Source of the DNA: Halomonas rhizosphaerae
Lineage (GTDB): Bacteria; Pseudomonadota; Gammaproteobacteria; Pseudomonadales; Halomonadaceae
Length of the DNA: 64,000 bases
Direction: 5' to 3'
Assembly (NCBI RefSeq): GCF_030010555.1
Contig: NZ_JASCQP010000018.1
Location: 1 to 64,000, forward strand
Below the pieces are notes generated by a model. It saw only the letters and a list, made by a program, of their open reading frames with translations, had not been told where the DNA came from and did not search any database. Shown here piece by piece: positions 8,497 through 17,248 of the stretch. The translations under genes were made by a program, and so were the position numbers. How positions within the stretch are numbered: the first letter of the stretch is position 1; the number at the start of each line of letters is the position of its first letter.

Positions 8497-8930
8497 GGGT
8501 GTTCCCTTTCATGATGGCAACGGCCTGGTCGCTCGGCGACCGGACCTGCCAGGAGATGAGATGATCTTCTTGTTATGGCGGGTCCCATGGGGTGACGTGA
8601 CAGACCCATGGCGCATCCCTTCCCGACTTCCTATGACGACCATCCCGAAGCGCCCCATTGGCTTGGCTCAGGATCGGTCGAAAGCGTCAGACACCTCATG
8701 CCATTTCATGATGTGTCGCTTTGTAATGCAGCGTAACTGAATAGGAAGATTTGTCCACTGCCGGGATACGCTGGACAGGCAGGAGAAGACCGACGCTTGA
8801 TGTAGGACAAGACCGACAAGGTGGCACCGCGCCTGACGCGACGGTGCGCTCGTCGGCAAGCCACGCCCGCCGGCAAACGTGGTATCGTCTGACCGGTCCC
8901 GAAACGGCATGGTCACCCAAGGAGAACGTC
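8497..8930. other. 434-bp divergent intergenic region with an inverted repeat
   Basis: No gene is supported here. It must hold the promoter of the export operon (minus) and of the small gene at 8931 (plus). The one clear structure is a dyad at 8690-8717: GACACCTCATG, 6-nt spacer, CATGATGTGTC (11-bp arms, one mismatch). This could be an operator or an RNA hairpin. No convincing sigma-70 or sigma-54 element was found by eye. Confidence 0.5.
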
Positions 8931-9212
8931 ATGGCCTCATCGGAAATCCAGAAGACCCGCGTGATCAACGAGCTGCGGGGCTTCATCAAGAAACTTCTGC
9001 AGGATCCGAAGATCCTCGAGCAGTCGCTGGACATCACCCGCCGTCAGCTCGGCGAACCGGGTGAGGGGGACGTGATGGCGCGGATCGCCAACGAGATCTC
9101 CGACACCACCAGCGTGCACATCCCCGATGACCCCCAGGAACACTCTGAGGCCGACCGGCTCTTCCTCGAGCTGCTCAAGGAAGTGGTCAAGGAGGAGCAG
9201 GCGCTCTACTGA
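8931..9212 (+). CDS. Conserved-looking small cytoplasmic protein of unknown function
   Basis: 94 aa, acidic and helical, with no signal peptide or membrane segment. The start ATG at 8931 is preceded by AAGGAG 6 nt upstream; an in-frame upstream codon at 8751 lacks such a site and would add a low-complexity Arg-rich stretch. The sequence begins MASSEIQKTRVINELRGFIK and ends with an Asp/Glu/Leu-rich helix. It is followed by a strong terminator, so it forms its own transcription unit between the adhesin-export locus and thiI. I do not recognise the family. Confidence 0.75.
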   Translation: MASSEIQKTRVINELRGFIKKLLQDPKILEQSLDITRRQLGEPGEGDVMARIANEISDTTSVHIPDDPQEHSEADRLFLELLKEVVKEEQALY

Positions 9213-9245
9213 CCTGACGCTCGGCCCGCCACGCTGTGCCCTCCC

Positions 9246-9270
9246 CTCTCCCGGCCCCATGCCGGGAGAG
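9246..9270 (+). terminator. Rho-independent terminator after the 94-aa gene
   Basis: Perfect 10-bp stem CTCTCCCGGC/GCCGGGAGAG with a 5-nt loop (CCCAT), followed by CTCTTTC. It sits 33 nt after the stop of the gene at 8931. The T-run is short. Confidence 0.7.
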
Positions 9271-9330
9271 CTCTTTCAGCGGGCGGCTCCAGCGCCGGGC
9301 GGGTCGGGCCTGCCCTTGGCAGCTTGCCCT

Positions 9331-9339
9331 TGGTAGAAT
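9331..9339 (+). promoter_or_regulatory. Putative extended -10 promoter of thiI
   Basis: TGG-TAGAAT matches an extended -10 element (TGn-TATAAT), 32 nt before the thiI ATG. A good -35 at 17-nt spacing is absent, as is usual for extended -10 promoters. It lies just downstream of the preceding terminator, which supports a start here. Confidence 0.4.
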
Positions 9340-9371
9340 GGGATGCACATTGTTGCTGCTGTTCCTGTCGA

Positions 9372-10847
9372 ATGACCTACCTGCTCAAGCTCCATCCCGA
9401 GATCACCATCAAGTCCCGCTCCGTCCGTCAGCACATGACCCGCTGCCTGGCCAGCAATGTGCGCAACACCCTGCGCCAGCTGGATGAAGGCGTGCGCGTC
9501 AAGGGCGGCTGGGACGCCCTGCTCGTGAGCCTGCCCGACACCCTTCCCGCCGGGCGGGTACAGGAGATGGAGGACGCCCTGATCCGGATTCCCGGCATCC
9601 ACGAGGTGCTGGCCACCGAGGCGGTGCCCTGCACCTCGCTCGACGAAGCCGCCGCCTGGATCGTGCCGCACTGGAAGGCAGCCATCGCCGGGCGTCGCTT
9701 CCGGGTCCGGGCCAAGCGGCGCGGCGACCACGACTTCTCCTCCATGGATCTCGAACGCCACCTGGGCAGCGCCCTGCTGACGGCCGAGCCCACGGCACGG
9801 GTCGACCTCAAGCACCCCGAGGTCGTGGTGTCGGTGGAGCTGACCCACCGTTGGCTGCAGTTGATCCGCTCGCGCCGCCCGGGCCTGGGGGGCTACCCAC
9901 TGGGGGTTCAGGGCCAGGCCCTGGCGCTGGTCTCGGGAGGCTTCGACTCGCCGGTGGCGGCCTGGCGGATGCTGCGCCGTGGCATCAAGACCCACTACCT
10001 GTTCTTCAACCTGGGCGGCCCCGCCCACGAGACCGGCGTGCGAGAGGTCACCCACCACCTCTGGCAGCGTTACAGCGCCTCCCATAACGTCGACTTCACC
10101 TCGGTGCCCTTCGAGGGTGTGGTCGCGGAGATCCTGCGCAGCATTCCCGATGGGCTGATGGGCGTGATCCTCAAGCGCATGATGGTGCGGGTGGCCAGCC
10201 GCGTGGCCGCCCGCTCGGGCATCCCGGCCCTGGTCACCGGAGACGCCATCGCCCAGGTCTCCAGCCAGACCCTCACCAACCTGGCGCTGATCGACGCGGC
10301 CAGCGAGCTGCCGATCCTGCGGCCGCTGGTCACGGAGGACAAGCAGGAGATCATCGACACGGCCCGCCGCATCGATACCGCGCGCTTCGCCGAACAGATG
10401 CCCGAATACTGCGGGGTCATCTCGCGCCGCCCCCACACCCGGGCGCCCGCCGACAAGGTGCTCGCCGCCGAGGCCGACTTCGACTTCAGGGTCCTCGATG
10501 CCGCCATCGAGGCCGCCAGCGTGACCCGCGCCAGCCGCCTGCTGGAGGGCCAGCGGCAGCCCGGCGAGGTGACCGTCGTCGACTCGCTGGCCAGCCTGGC
10601 CCGGATGCCGGCGGTCAGCGTGATCGACATCCGTCCCCCGGACGAGCGCGAGGCGGCACCGCTCGAGCTTCCCGAGGTGCCCTGCCTGGCGATTCCCTTC
10701 TACGAATTGCAGGACCAGGCACAGAGGCTGCCCGGCGACCGCGAATACCTGCTCTACTGTGACCAGGGAGTGATGAGCCGCATGCAGGCACTGCACCTCA
10801 AGGATCGCGGCATGTCCCACTTTGGCGTCCTGCGCCACGCCTCCTGA
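9372..10847 (+). CDS. thiI: tRNA uridine 4-sulfurtransferase ThiI (long form with rhodanese domain)
   Basis: 491 aa. ThiI transfers sulfur to U8 of tRNA (s4U) and, in the long form, also to ThiS for thiazole synthesis. Domains are NFLD/THUMP (about 1-165), an ATP-pyrophosphatase domain with P-loop SGGFDS near residue 190, and a C-terminal rhodanese domain (about 400-491). Both key cysteines of E. coli ThiI have counterparts: MPEYCGVIS and the catalytic YCDQGVMSRMQAL. The long form agrees with the thiS-thiG operon at 35.4-36.4 kb, since those need a sulfur donor. The start at 9372 was chosen over an upstream codon at 9324 because MTYLLKLHPEITIKSRSVR is the conserved N-terminus. Confidence 0.95.
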   Translation: MTYLLKLHPEITIKSRSVRQHMTRCLASNVRNTLRQLDEGVRVKGGWDALLVSLPDTLPAGRVQEMEDALIRIPGIHEVLATEAVPCTSLDEAAAWIVPHWKAAIAGRRFRVRAKRRGDHDFSSMDLERHLGSALLTAEPTARVDLKHPEVVVSVELTHRWLQLIRSRRPGLGGYPLGVQGQALALVSGGFDSPVAAWRMLRRGIKTHYLFFNLGGPAHETGVREVTHHLWQRYSASHNVDFTSVPFEGVVAEILRSIPDGLMGVILKRMMVRVASRVAARSGIPALVTGDAIAQVSSQTLTNLALIDAASELPILRPLVTEDKQEIIDTARRIDTARFAEQMPEYCGVISRRPHTRAPADKVLAAEADFDFRVLDAAIEAASVTRASRLLEGQRQPGEVTVVDSLASLARMPAVSVIDIRPPDEREAAPLELPEVPCLAIPFYELQDQAQRLPGDREYLLYCDQGVMSRMQALHLKDRGMSHFGVLRHAS

Positions 10848-10851
10848 ACCC

Positions 10852-10878
10852 CGCGAGCGGCGTTCGCGGAGATTTTTC
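10852..10878 (+). terminator. Rho-independent terminator after thiI
   Basis: Stem CCGCGA/TCGCGG with a 7-nt loop, followed by AGATTTTT, 5 nt after the thiI stop. The stem is short (6 bp) but the T5 tract is good. Confidence 0.6.
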
Positions 10879-10965
10879 CTGCCTGGATGATCCACTTTCC
10901 CCGGCATCCGGCTACGCTACAAAAAGATACAATCTGCAAGCGGATCTTGCCGGGGGGTGGCGCAG

Positions 10966-13900
10966 ATGGGCGGACATGACTCGTCGTCACGGGAAAGCGT
11001 CGACGCGCAGGGAGAGGGTCCCCTCCGCCGGGAGGAGCACGCGCTGGCTCAGGCTCATCGGGTCCGGCCTCGCCATCTCCTGCGTCACCGGGGACTGATC
11101 CTGCTGGCACTGCTCGCCATCACGCTCGCCACCCTGCTGGTCGCCGAGGCCAGGACCTCACACCTCCAGTCCCTGGAGCTCTCCCGCTATGCCGCCTCCC
11201 TGCGCTATACCCTCGCGCCGGGGGCGAGCCCACGCATCCAGTTCCCGCGCCATGGTCCCTTCGACCAGCGACTGGGCTATACCCGGCTTCCCGAGATCGA
11301 GGCGCGTCTGTTCGCCGAAGGCTATACCATCGACCGCCAGGTGCGCTTCTCTCAGCCCCTGCTGGAATATACGCAACGCGGCTTCTTTCCACCCTACACC
11401 GAGAAGACCCGAACAGGGCTGACCCTGGAAGAGTGCCGCGGCGACACCCTCTACCGCTTCCGTCATCCGCAACGCCACTATCCCCACTTCGACGCGGTGC
11501 CACCGCTGGTCCTGCAGGTGCTGCTCTACATCGAGAACCGACAGCTGCTGGACGCCGACACCCCCAAGGCCAATCCTGCGGTGGACTGGCCACGCTTCAT
11601 CAAGGCCGCGTTCTCCCAGGCGGGGCGCGCCCTGGACCTGACCGGCCAGGCCGCCGGAGGCAGCACGCTGGCCACCCAGGTCGAGAAGTATCGCCACTCC
11701 CCCGACGGACTGACCGCCTCGCCCATGGAGAAACTGCGCCAGATGGTCTCGGCAAGCGTGCGCGGTTACCGACACGGCCCACAGACGCTCGCCGCACGCC
11801 AGGACGTGGCGCTGGACTACCTCAACTCGGTGCCGCTCTCCGCAGCGCCCGGCTATGGCGAGGTCCACGGGCTGGGGGATGGCCTGTGGGTATGGTTCGG
11901 CGCCGATTTCGACGCGGTCAACCGACTGCTGGTGCCGACCTTCAATGCCCCGGACAGCCTCGCCGCCCAGGGCCTGGCGCTGCGCCAGGTGGTGGCCCTG
12001 ATGATCGCCCAACGTCGCCCCTCCTGGTACCTGAACAGCGGCCACCAGGCCCTGGAATCCCTGACCGACAGCCACCTGCGCCTGCTGGCCGAAGAGGGCC
12101 TGGTGACTCCGCCCCTGCGCGATGCGGCCCTGGCCAGCCGCTTGACCTTCCGCGACTTCGCCAGGGAGCCGGTACGCCTGCAGGTCGCGCACGACAAGGG
12201 CCTGCAGGTGGCCCGCCAACGGCTCGGCCGCCTGGTCGGACTGTCCTTCTACGACCTCGACCGGCTGGACCTGTCGGCGCGCACCACCCTGCACGGCGAC
12301 CTCCAGCGCCGTGTCACCGCGTATCTGCAGCGGCTGGCCGACCCGGCGTTCGCCAGCGAAGTCGGGCTGCTGGGTGAGCGTATGCTGTCGCCCGAACGGG
12401 CCGCCGACGTGCGCTACAGCTTCACGCTCCTCGAGCGCGACGCGACGGGCTTTCGGGTGCGCGTGCAGACCGACACCACCGGCCAGCCCTTCGACATCAA
12501 CGAAGGCAGCAAGCTGGAGCTAGGCTCTACCGCCAAGCTGCGGGTACTCGCCACCTACCTGGAGGTAGTCGCCGAACTGCACGACCGCCATGCGGGCATG
12601 CCGGTTGACGCCCTTCGCCGCGTCGAGGTGGACCGGCGCGACGTGCTCAGCCGCTGGGTGATCGACCGGCTCATCGCCGAGCCCGACCTGAGGCTTCGCC
12701 CCCTGCTCGAGGCCGCCATGCAGCGTCGCTACTCGGCCAGCCCCCACGAAGCCTTCTTCACCGGTGGTGGCCGTCATACCTTCGGCAACTTCCGCCGCGA
12801 GGACGACGGCCGCCAACCCGGGCTCGACGACGCCCTGCGCGAATCCCTCAATCTGCCCTTCGTGCGCCTGCTGCGCGACCTGGTGCAGTACTTCGTCCAT
12901 CAGGGCGAGAACCGCCGCCCGCTGCTCGAGGACGATCAGGACCCGCGGCGGCAGGCCTACCTGGCGCACTTCGCCGACCGGGAGGGCCAGGTCTTTCTCG
13001 AACGATTCTGGCGCAAGTACCAGGGGAGCTCGAGCGATGAACGCCTGGCCACCTTCCTGGATGGCATGCGCCCCACGGCGCCCCGGCTGGCCGCCGCGCA
13101 CCGCTACCTGCACCCCGAGGCCGACCGCGATGCCTTCGCCGCCTTCCTCGAGACCAGGATGCCGGGCGAGCCGCTGGGCGAGCGACGCCTCGAGGCGCTC
13201 TACCGCGACCACGCGCCGAGCAGACACGGCCTCATCGATCAGGGGTACATCGCCAGGGTGCACCCGCTGGAGCTGTGGCTGGTCGGCTACCTGCTGGATT
13301 ATCCCGAGGCGGGGTTGCGCGACGCCATCGCGGCGAGCCACCAGGAGCGGCAGGAAGCCTATGGCTGGCTGTTCAGGACACGTCATCGCAGTGCCCGAGA
13401 CGTGCGCATCCGCACGATGCTCGAAGTGGAGGCCTTCGAGGAGATCCACCGCCGCTGGCAGCGTCTGGGCTACCCCTTCGATCACCTGGTGCCCTCGCTT
13501 GCCACCGCCGTGGGCAGCTCCGGTGACCGTCCCGCCGCACTGGCCGAACTGATGGGGATCATCCTCAACGACGGCGTCCGCCTGCCGGTGCTGCGTATCG
13601 ACGACCTGCACTTCGCGGCGGGCACGCCCTACGAGACTCACTTCGTTCCTACCGACACTCGCGCCCGGCGAGTCATGCCCCCGGAGGTCGCCGCCGTGCT
13701 GCGCGAGGCCCTCGCCCGGGTCGTGGAGGGCGGGACGGCCCGACGCCTGCAGGGCAGCTTCACCCTCGCGGAAGACACCCCGCTGGTGATGGGCGGCAAG
13801 ACCGGCACCGGCAACAACCGCATCGAGACGGTGACCCGCAGCGGGCAGGTGATCGACTCCCGCGCCCGCAACCGGACCGCCACCTTTGTCTTCCACCTGG

Positions 13901-14106
13901 GCGAGCACCACTTCGGCACGCTCACCGCCTACGTGGCCGGCAGTCAGTCCGATGACTTCCGCTTCACCTCGGCCCTGCCCGTCCAGGTACTCAAGGGCAT
14001 GGAATCGATCCTCGGACCCTACCTGGCACCCGGCGACCACCGCCAGTGTCGTTCGCCGCCAACCCCGGAGATGCGATTGGCCGCCCGTCCGCTAGGCAAG
14101 CCCTGA
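10966..14106 (+). CDS. Large bifunctional class A penicillin-binding-like protein (GT51 + transpeptidase-like)
   Basis: About 1046 aa, larger than usual PBP1a/1b. It has a short cytoplasmic Arg/His-rich N-terminus and one transmembrane anchor near residues 45-62 (GLILLALLAITLATLLV). The glycosyltransferase-51 region follows (VLLYIENRQLLD, GGSTLATQVEKY). A penicillin-binding transpeptidase domain comes next, with SxxK-type S521-T-A-K524 (LELGSTAKLRVL) and KTG at K945 (MGGKTGTGNN). A ~400-residue helical insertion lies between the two catalytic motifs, far longer than normal. It probably acts in periplasmic peptidoglycan synthesis. The insertion and the LGSTAK motif separate it from canonical PBP1a, so it is better described as a divergent 'transglycosylase domain-containing protein'. 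The start is uncertain: ATG 10966 or GTG 10957. Confidence 0.85.
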   Translation: MGGHDSSSRESVDAQGEGPLRREEHALAQAHRVRPRHLLRHRGLILLALLAITLATLLVAEARTSHLQSLELSRYAASLRYTLAPGASPRIQFPRHGPFDQRLGYTRLPEIEARLFAEGYTIDRQVRFSQPLLEYTQRGFFPPYTEKTRTGLTLEECRGDTLYRFRHPQRHYPHFDAVPPLVLQVLLYIENRQLLDADTPKANPAVDWPRFIKAAFSQAGRALDLTGQAAGGSTLATQVEKYRHSPDGLTASPMEKLRQMVSASVRGYRHGPQTLAARQDVALDYLNSVPLSAAPGYGEVHGLGDGLWVWFGADFDAVNRLLVPTFNAPDSLAAQGLALRQVVALMIAQRRPSWYLNSGHQALESLTDSHLRLLAEEGLVTPPLRDAALASRLTFRDFAREPVRLQVAHDKGLQVARQRLGRLVGLSFYDLDRLDLSARTTLHGDLQRRVTAYLQRLADPAFASEVGLLGERMLSPERAADVRYSFTLLERDATGFRVRVQTDTTGQPFDINEGSKLELGSTAKLRVLATYLEVVAELHDRHAGMPVDALRRVEVDRRDVLSRWVIDRLIAEPDLRLRPLLEAAMQRRYSASPHEAFFTGGGRHTFGNFRREDDGRQPGLDDALRESLNLPFVRLLRDLVQYFVHQGENRRPLLEDDQDPRRQAYLAHFADREGQVFLERFWRKYQGSSSDERLATFLDGMRPTAPRLAAAHRYLHPEADRDAFAAFLETRMPGEPLGERRLEALYRDHAPSRHGLIDQGYIARVHPLELWLVGYLLDYPEAGLRDAIAASHQERQEAYGWLFRTRHRSARDVRIRTMLEVEAFEEIHRRWQRLGYPFDHLVPSLATAVGSSGDRPAALAELMGIILNDGVRLPVLRIDDLHFAAGTPYETHFVPTDTRARRVMPPEVAAVLREALARVVEGGTARRLQGSFTLAEDTPLVMGGKTGTGNNRIETVTRSGQVIDSRARNRTATFVFHLGEHHFGTLTAYVAGSQSDDFRFTSALPVQVLKGMESILGPYLAPGDHRQCRSPPTPEMRLAARPLGKP

Positions 14107-14252
14107 TTCGCCGATAAACAGTATGAAAAACGTCACCCACGGAATTGCGCCGCCCACAAAAGACGGGCGAAGAGGGCACCCCCTCTCCGCCCGCCGCTGA
14201 TCGATCATCGTGATCGACAGGCTACCCTGGCCAGGGTGCTGGCGCTCTACCG

Positions 14253-14687
14253 CTAGCAGATCTCTTCCCAGAGCCGTTGCTTGAAGTCCTCGGGGAGTTC
14301 CGCCACCTTGCCAAGACGCGCCAGATGAGCGTCGGCCATGTCCTTGGCTACCTCGTGGTAACAGCTGTGCAGGGAAGCCGAACCCGAGAGGGACCTGGCA
14401 TCGGCAAGACAGGTCCAGACCTTGGCATTCGAGATCGCGCAGACATTCAGGAAGTCGACCTCGACCTCCAGGGCTTCGAGCACGGATTCCATCCAGGCGC
14501 GCTGGAGCCTGGCCAGCGGATGCGAAGCGTCCATCCAATGAAGCATCCACCAGTCAAAGACCGGCTGAGAGGCCTGGGCGACGCCCGCCGGCAAAGCGGT
14601 GACGGCTAGATGAGGGACATCGTGAGGGATTACGGGGATCACTTCAGGAGTCGAGTGATCCATGGACACTTGTTTAGCGGTTGACAT
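14253..14687 (-). CDS. Hypothetical protein, phasin-like in layout
   Basis: 144 aa. The start ATG at 14687 is preceded by GAGGG at 9-nt spacing; a longer frame to 14744 has weaker support. There is no signal peptide. The second half is an amphipathic helical region (AWMESVLEALEVEVDFLNVC, then ANLA-type spacing and AKDMADAHLARLGKV), which resembles PHA-granule phasins in length and helix pattern. That link is tentative because no diagnostic motif is visible. The neighbours (PBP, ferritin-like pseudogene, Crp/Fnr) do not clarify function. Confidence 0.6.
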   Translation of the reverse strand: MSTAKQVSMDHSTPEVIPVIPHDVPHLAVTALPAGVAQASQPVFDWWMLHWMDASHPLARLQRAWMESVLEALEVEVDFLNVCAISNAKVWTCLADARSLSGSASLHSCYHEVAKDMADAHLARLGKVAELPEDFKQRLWEEIC

Positions 14688-15054
14688 CTTTAACACCCTC
14701 AAGAACGACGGATTTGGTGCGCTCTTGAGTGTAGCGACCATCACCCCATGCGGTGAGACAATTTTGGCACGACGTTATCTTGTCTCGAATCAGCTCGGAC
14801 TCGCCCCGGTCGGTGAGCGAGCGAAGCACGACGCTCCAGTCCCAACGACCCCTCCCTCTGACGAAAAATCGGCGATGGCCATCATCCGTGCCGCTCGCGA
14901 CGCAGCAAGGCATAAAAACCGGGGATCATTAACCCAGGTTAGCAGACCTTGTCGGCATTGCTGGCTAGCCTGAGCTAGTGCCATGGCACGCGACGCAGGA
15001 CCATCCTGGCCATCGACTCAGCACATCGACGTGAGGCGAACCGTGAACACACCA
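14688..15054. other. ~370-bp stretch without a supported gene
   Basis: Region between the phasin-like gene (minus) and the interrupted ferritin-like gene (plus); it should carry two divergent promoters. An inverted repeat CTCAAGA...TCTTGAG (14698-14704 and 14723-14729) lies just upstream of the phasin-like start. In-frame codons at 14983-15054 could extend the downstream gene, but they look non-conserved. Nothing else was seen. Confidence 0.4.
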
Positions 15055-15621
15055 ATGGTCACCAGCCGGATCGATCACCCGCGCATGAAGACAGGTCTAG
15101 AGCCGGGCGTTATCACCTCTGTCGAGGAGGTCCTGGCGCTGGCCAACGACCATGAACACCACTAGTACCATCGTTATCGCTGGCTGTCCCTGCGCTTTAT
15201 CACCTATCACACCGGCATCAGCCGACTCATGGAAGCCCTGTCCGTCCAGAGCCAGCAACGGATCCAGGCCCTGATCGTCGAGTCGGCCTCGCTGCCGATG
15301 CGCGAACCCGTGCTTCGGGACCCGGCCGCGCAGGCCTGGCAGGCCTCCTCTCAACAACGGGCTCACGCTACTCAGCAGGCCCACTTCTTCATACTCGATG
15401 AGGAGATGGCGGCCCGGGAGCTCAGCCGGGCAGTGCTCGAGGAGTGGCGATCGCGACGCTTCTACGAGCGTCTTCAGGCGCATAACGGCATCCCAGCGCT
15501 GAATGCCCTGTTGAATGCCTGCATTGGCGAGGCCCAGACTCAGCTCCAGATCCTCCAGGAAGCCGAGGACCAGTTGCCGACTCGGCCATGCCCGCTTCCG
15601 CCTCGCGGTATCCTGCGGTAG
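15055..15621 (+). pseudogene. Ferritin/rubrerythrin-like four-helix protein interrupted by an amber stop
   Basis: One reading frame continues across a TAG at 15163-15165. Before it, the frame encodes SVEEVLALANDHEHH; after it, YHRYRWLSLRFITYHTGISR and on to 15621. Both sides make a single helical protein of ~188 residues. Its four long helices (EEVLALANDHEHH-YHRYRWL, LMEALSVQSQQRIQAL, FFILDEEMAARELSRAV, LNACIGEAQTQLQILQEAE) fit a rubrerythrin/ferritin-like bundle with His/Glu metal-ligand candidates. A CAG-to-TAG change (Gln to stop) inside helix 1 is the simplest explanation. The start is uncertain: 15055, 15088 or 14983. The distal part could still be made from ATG 15229 but would lack helix 1. 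Family assignment is tentative. Confidence 0.6.
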
Positions 15622-15904
15622 GGCGACACGTCAGGCATGGCCGACGACGCGGGCCGCCGTTGGAGGAGGGTCGGCGAGGTCGCCCGGTGCCATGTCGTCG
15701 TAGGCCCCAGCCCATGGCCGTTCCTGCTCCCGACACGAGGCGTGATGGTGCTCTCGAGCGGCCACAACTAGACTCAGGAGAGACGCACCGCCATCCGGGT
15801 ACCATCAGACATGCGCGAGGCAGCTGCTCATCCGCACACTGTCATCGGCCAGCCGAGGGGGAAAGCAATCCGCACACCGCTATCAACCAGCTGGAGGACA
15901 TGGA

Positions 15905-16651
15905 ATGAGCCTCTTCCAGACCATCATGGGACGAAATGTCGACCTGAATGAATCGGAGGCACGGCTGCTGGCCAGCTTCGAGCAGACCTCGACCACCGTG
16001 AAGAAGCATGAGCTGCTCTGGCGTGCTCGCTCCAGGGTCGACGAGTTGTTCATCCTGGAGAGGGGCTGGGCCTGCACCATCCGCTACACCCCCGACGGCG
16101 AGCAGCAGATCATCGAGTTGCTGCTGCCCGGTGATATCGTCGGTCTCCGGGAGTTCACCTTCAGGCGGCATGTGACCGAGGCCAGCATGATTACCCTGGG
16201 CAGGGTCCAGCCCTTCCCTCACGAGAATGTCGTCGATATCGTCGCGGCCTCCACGCCCCTGGCGATCGCCCTGTTTGCCAATATCAACCGTCAGGAAGCC
16301 CTCCTCACCGAACGGATGCTGATCAGCCTCCATCGCAGCGCGCGCTCACAGGTACTGCATTTCATGCTCGAGACCTTCAATCGCCTCGAAAAGGTGCTGG
16401 ACGTCGAGCTGGCCTCATTCGAATTTCCCGTCTCCCAGCGGCTGCTGGGGAACATCCTGGGCCTGTCGCCGGTGCATATCAATCGCATCCTCAAGGCGCT
16501 GGAGCAGGATCGCGTGCTGAAGAAGCACCGCGACCACATCGAGGTCTATGACCCGCCGCGACTGATCGCCGAAGCCGAATTCGACGCCGACCACCTGCTG
16601 AGCGATGAAATCAACGGATTGAAGGAGCGGCTGGCGCAACTCCGGCACTAG
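15905..16651 (+). CDS. Crp/Fnr-family transcriptional regulator
   Basis: 248 aa. The N-terminal cyclic-nucleotide-binding-type beta-roll spans about 20-135 (ELFILERGWACTIRYTPDGE, LLLPGDIVGLREF). A long dimer helix follows, then a C-terminal winged HTH at about 165-215 (FEFPVSQRLLGNILGLSPVH, then INRILKALEQDRVLKKH). The FNR-type N-terminal Cys cluster is absent, so this is not an oxygen-sensing FNR; the ligand is unknown. The start has GGAGG 7 nt upstream. The 283 bp before it (15622-15904) show no other gene. Such regulators bind TTGAn-N4-nTCAA boxes, and one such palindrome occurs upstream of the adhesin. Confidence 0.9.
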   Translation: MSLFQTIMGRNVDLNESEARLLASFEQTSTTVKKHELLWRARSRVDELFILERGWACTIRYTPDGEQQIIELLLPGDIVGLREFTFRRHVTEASMITLGRVQPFPHENVVDIVAASTPLAIALFANINRQEALLTERMLISLHRSARSQVLHFMLETFNRLEKVLDVELASFEFPVSQRLLGNILGLSPVHINRILKALEQDRVLKKHRDHIEVYDPPRLIAEAEFDADHLLSDEINGLKERLAQLRH

Positions 16652-16732
16652 GAGCTGGCGGCCTCACGGTCCAAGCGCAACGCTATTGAAGGGTCCCCGG
16701 GAGGCGTTGCCGATGTCGGGAGGCACAGGGTT

Positions 16733-16757
16733 CCGGCCCATGCGGGGCATGGGCCGG
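16733..16757 (-). terminator. Hairpin downstream of the small lipoprotein gene
   Basis: Perfect 11-bp stem CCGGCCCATGC/GCATGGGCCGG with a 3-nt GGG loop, 7 nt beyond the lipoprotein stop. There is no T-run on either strand, so termination is likely but not classical. It also lies about 80 nt after the Crp/Fnr stop and could serve both converging genes. Confidence 0.5.
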
Positions 16758-16763
16758 GGCCGT

Positions 16764-17033
16764 TCAGTCGCAGGGCACGACGGTGCGTGCGGTATCCTTG
16801 GCCCAGAGACTCTTGCCGTCAGGGGTGGTGCCGTGGGCGTTCCAGCTCTCGCTGACCTCGACGCAGTAGGAACCGAGGTCCTCGACGCGCTTTTCCGGGT
16901 CGGCAGGGCGCTCGTCGCTAATCCGCATGATATCCGGGTTGGCACTGGTATAGGTCGGGGAGATGGCACTGCTGGTGCAGCCAGCGGTAAGGGCGGCGAG
17001 AACGGCCAGGGGCAGGGCATGACGTAGACGCAT
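16764..17033 (-). CDS. Small predicted lipoprotein of unknown function
   Basis: 89 aa. N-terminal signal MRLRHALPLAVLAALTAGC ends in a clear lipobox (LTAGC), so it should be lipidated at Cys19. The residue after the Cys is Thr, so outer-membrane sorting is expected. The mature part is short and polar with two further Cys that could form a disulfide (SYCVEVS, VVPCD). The start at 17033 is fixed by the signal peptide and a GGAGG site 8 nt upstream; a longer frame to 17141 would bury the signal. Divergent from metG. Confidence 0.8.
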   Translation of the reverse strand: MRLRHALPLAVLAALTAGCTSSAISPTYTSANPDIMRISDERPADPEKRVEDLGSYCVEVSESWNAHGTTPDGKSLWAKDTARTVVPCD

Positions 17034-17248
17034 GGGGAATTCCTCCGTGAGGGGGGGACAGGGATCTCCAGCGTGACTTCGGTTGCAGAGCCTTCGGCCG
17101 GCCGTCACTCCGTTTGACGCCCCGCCGAATGGCGGCATCATACCCGAGCGGTGGAGGCCGCGCCAATCGGGCGGTCAGCGCGGATGCAGCCATGCGCGAA
17201 GATGGCTACAATCGTGGCCTGATTTTCAACGGGATACCCTGAGCCGCC

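Noticed and set aside
15163-15165. Pyrrolysine or selenocysteine insertion at the TAG
   Set aside because: TAG is not a Sec codon, and Pyl machinery is not expected in this lineage and is not seen; a nonsense mutation is simpler.
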